7,291 bases of DNA from CAYFVR01 sp046541515 (GTDB lineage Bacteria > Desulfobacterota > Desulfobacteria > Desulfobacterales > Desulfococcaceae). This document shows, piece by piece, positions 6,673 to 7,291 of the stretch. The first letter of the stretch is position 1; the number at the start of each line of letters is the position of its first letter. The stretch spans positions 1 to 7,291 of the forward strand of contig JBKHDD010000220.1 of NCBI GenBank assembly GCA_046541515.1, in the 5' to 3' direction. A program made the translations under genes and the position numbers. The notes under the pieces were generated by a model, which was not told the origin of the DNA, ran no database searches, and saw nothing but the letters and a program-made list of their open reading frames with translations.

Positions 6673-6972
6673 ATCCGAAAACCGAACGACGCGCCGAAAA
6701 CGGAACGTTCCCCCAAATTCAACCGCTGGAAGAAAAACAGCAAGATTTGCTTCGACGCCGGCAAACCGCCGAGGATTTGCGGAAGCACAATCTCGCCGCG
6801 ATCCGGGCGCTCGAAGACGCGGAAACCGACCCGGAGGGCGATGCGCAAGCCATCGAAGATCGTTTCGCCCGGGACCTTCACGCCCGGGGAAATCCGAGAT
6901 CTCGCGAAGCGGGTACTCGGCGGAATCCATGGCGCGCCGCAATGGAATTCGACGGACATCCCGGAAAAATAG
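6669..6972 (+). pseudogene. Small unknown protein between kinase and regulator, probably frameshifted
   Basis: ATG 6669 overlaps the kinase stop (ATGA), and GGAG and AAAGGGG precede it, a typical translational-coupling arrangement. The first frame gives a charged helical stretch (LEEKQQDLLRRRQTAEDLRK, then HNLAAIRALEDAETDPEGDA, then AIEDR). A likely extra T in the TTT at 6863-6865 then moves the sensible sequence to the next frame: SPGTFTPGEIRDLAKRVLGG, then IHGAPQWNSTDIPEK, stopping at 6970-6972, 13 bases before the regulator ATG. Corrected length would be about 100 residues. Without the shift, the frame runs on to 7184 and would overlap the regulator with Arg-rich, non-protein-like sequence. 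I do not recognise a family. Position suggests an accessory of the two-component system. Confidence 0.5.
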
Positions 6973-6984
6973 GAATGAATCATA

Positions 6985-7215
6985 ATGAAAAAGCGATCCA
7001 TCTTGGTCGTGGACGGCGAAAAAAACATTCGATCCACAATGCAAAAGTCGCTGGAAACCGAAGGAACCTCCGTTTTCACGGCGGTGAACGCGGAAGAAGC
7101 TTTGGAAACGCTTCAACGGAATCCCTTCGATCTGGTTTTTTTGGATTTGAACGTACATTCAACACCCATAACCATTGTCAATAGGCTAATTGATAAAAGA
7201 GATTTTTCTCGCTAG
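6985..7215 (+). pseudogene. Response-regulator receiver domain truncated after the phosphoacceptor Asp
   Basis: ATG 6985 follows AGGA (6971-6974) by 10 bases. The start MKKRSILVVDGEKNIRSTMQ and the strand LVFLDLN are a receiver domain up to D54, the expected phosphoacceptor. From about codon 56 (7150-7152) the sequence stops resembling a receiver and turns AT-rich. The open frame reads about 20 unrelated residues to TAG 7213-7215. The Thr/Ser and Lys switch residues and any output domain are absent. The acidic pocket also looks damaged: VVDGEKN where VVDDEKN is usual. Together with the kinase remnant upstream this was a two-component pair. A 76-residue product is possible but would not be a working regulator. 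Confidence 0.75.
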
Positions 7216-7291
7216 ACATCTAGCCCGAACTCCATCATGACCTCGGGGAACCTACACCCCGGGAGGCAATTTTGGAACTGGACGTTGCCGA
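7153..7291. mobile_element. Probable end of an inserted element disrupting the response regulator
   Basis: Composition changes abruptly: bases 7153-7212 contain 21 G/C of 60, against the GC-rich surroundings, and this coincides with the loss of receiver sequence. On the minus strand a short frame enters from the right edge and ends at TAG 7214-7212, about 60 bases from the junction (GNVQFQNCLPGCRFPEVMME, then FGLDV). The GNVQ...GL pattern loosely recalls the C-terminus of IS4/IS1634-like transposases; this is weak. A minus-strand TTGACA at 7182-7177 points outward. The other end lies outside the window, so inverted repeats and target duplication cannot be checked. A deletion or rearrangement junction is the alternative. 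Confidence 0.45.
7211..7224. repeat. Perfect palindrome GCTAGA-CA-TCTAGC
   Basis: Two 6-base arms (7211-7216 and 7219-7224) flank a 2-base centre. It lies where the AT-rich tract ends and contains the stop codons of frames read from both sides (TAG 7213-7215 plus, TAG 7214-7212 minus). It could be a recombinase or transposase site or chance. Confidence 0.4.

Noticed and set aside
5881..7158. Minus-strand open frame of 425 codons
   Set aside because: It stays open only because of high GC. The opposite strand carries HisKA, HATPase_c and receiver motifs in successive frames.
6063..7184. Single plus-strand open frame covering kinase, small ORF and regulator
   Set aside because: Outside 6063-6077 and 6669-6865 it reads Arg/Pro-rich out-of-frame sequence. 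The true motifs lie in other frames.
7237..7291. Plus-strand start at ATG 7237 (MTSGNLHPGRQFWNWTLP)
   Set aside because: No ribosome binding site, too short before the window edge, and the opposite strand has an equally plausible frame.
1..7291. CRISPR array, tRNA or rRNA gene, tandem repeat array
   Set aside because: No regularly spaced direct repeats and no cloverleaf or rRNA-like segments were seen on either strand.

Overview
The window is GC-rich, with G/C-heavy third codon positions. Its gene content is a large receiver-headed PEP/pyruvate-type protein, an MCP of the SLEET/SLEEM type, and Rpn-type nuclease and KinB-like histidine kinase remnants. That mix fits a Gram-negative signalling-rich bacterium, most likely of the former Deltaproteobacteria (Desulfobacterota). 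The taxonomic assignment is inferred from protein style only; no rRNA or tRNA gene is visible.

Layout. (1) On the minus strand, an incomplete gene runs off the left edge and starts at 997. It encodes two tandem receiver-like domains, the N-terminal head of what I believe is a PEP-synthase/PPDK-like protein. (2) A divergent intergenic region (998-1297) holds two candidate sigma-70 promoters pointing away from each other and two small hairpins just before the next gene's ribosome binding site. (3) On the plus strand, 1298-2329 encodes a GYF_2-AIM24 (TIGR00266) protein. (4) About 400 bases without a gene (2330-2729) contain two inverted repeats. (5) A probable two-gene operon follows: a secreted coiled-coil protein of unknown function (2730-3287), then 17 bases later a complete transmembrane methyl-accepting chemotaxis protein (3305-5209).

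(6) From about 5300 to the right edge the DNA is a gene graveyard. An Rpn-family nuclease remnant has lost its middle, including the expected E-x-Q half of the active site, and has frameshifts. It runs directly into a headless histidine kinase remnant (5750-6672) with two in-frame stops and two frameshifts. The kinase stop overlaps the start of a small unknown ORF (ATGA overlap), itself probably frameshifted. Next comes a response-regulator receiver domain that breaks off just after its phosphoacceptor aspartate at about 7152. Beyond that the sequence turns AT-rich (21 G/C in 60 bases), which looks like the end of an inserted element continuing past the window.

How the genes fit together: the left half is intact housekeeping, signalling and chemotaxis DNA. 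The right half is a former kinase / small protein / regulator operon undergoing decay beside mobile or nuclease DNA. I do not see a convincing complete new system. The best leads are the secreted coiled-coil partner upstream of the MCP and the unknown small protein between kinase and regulator.
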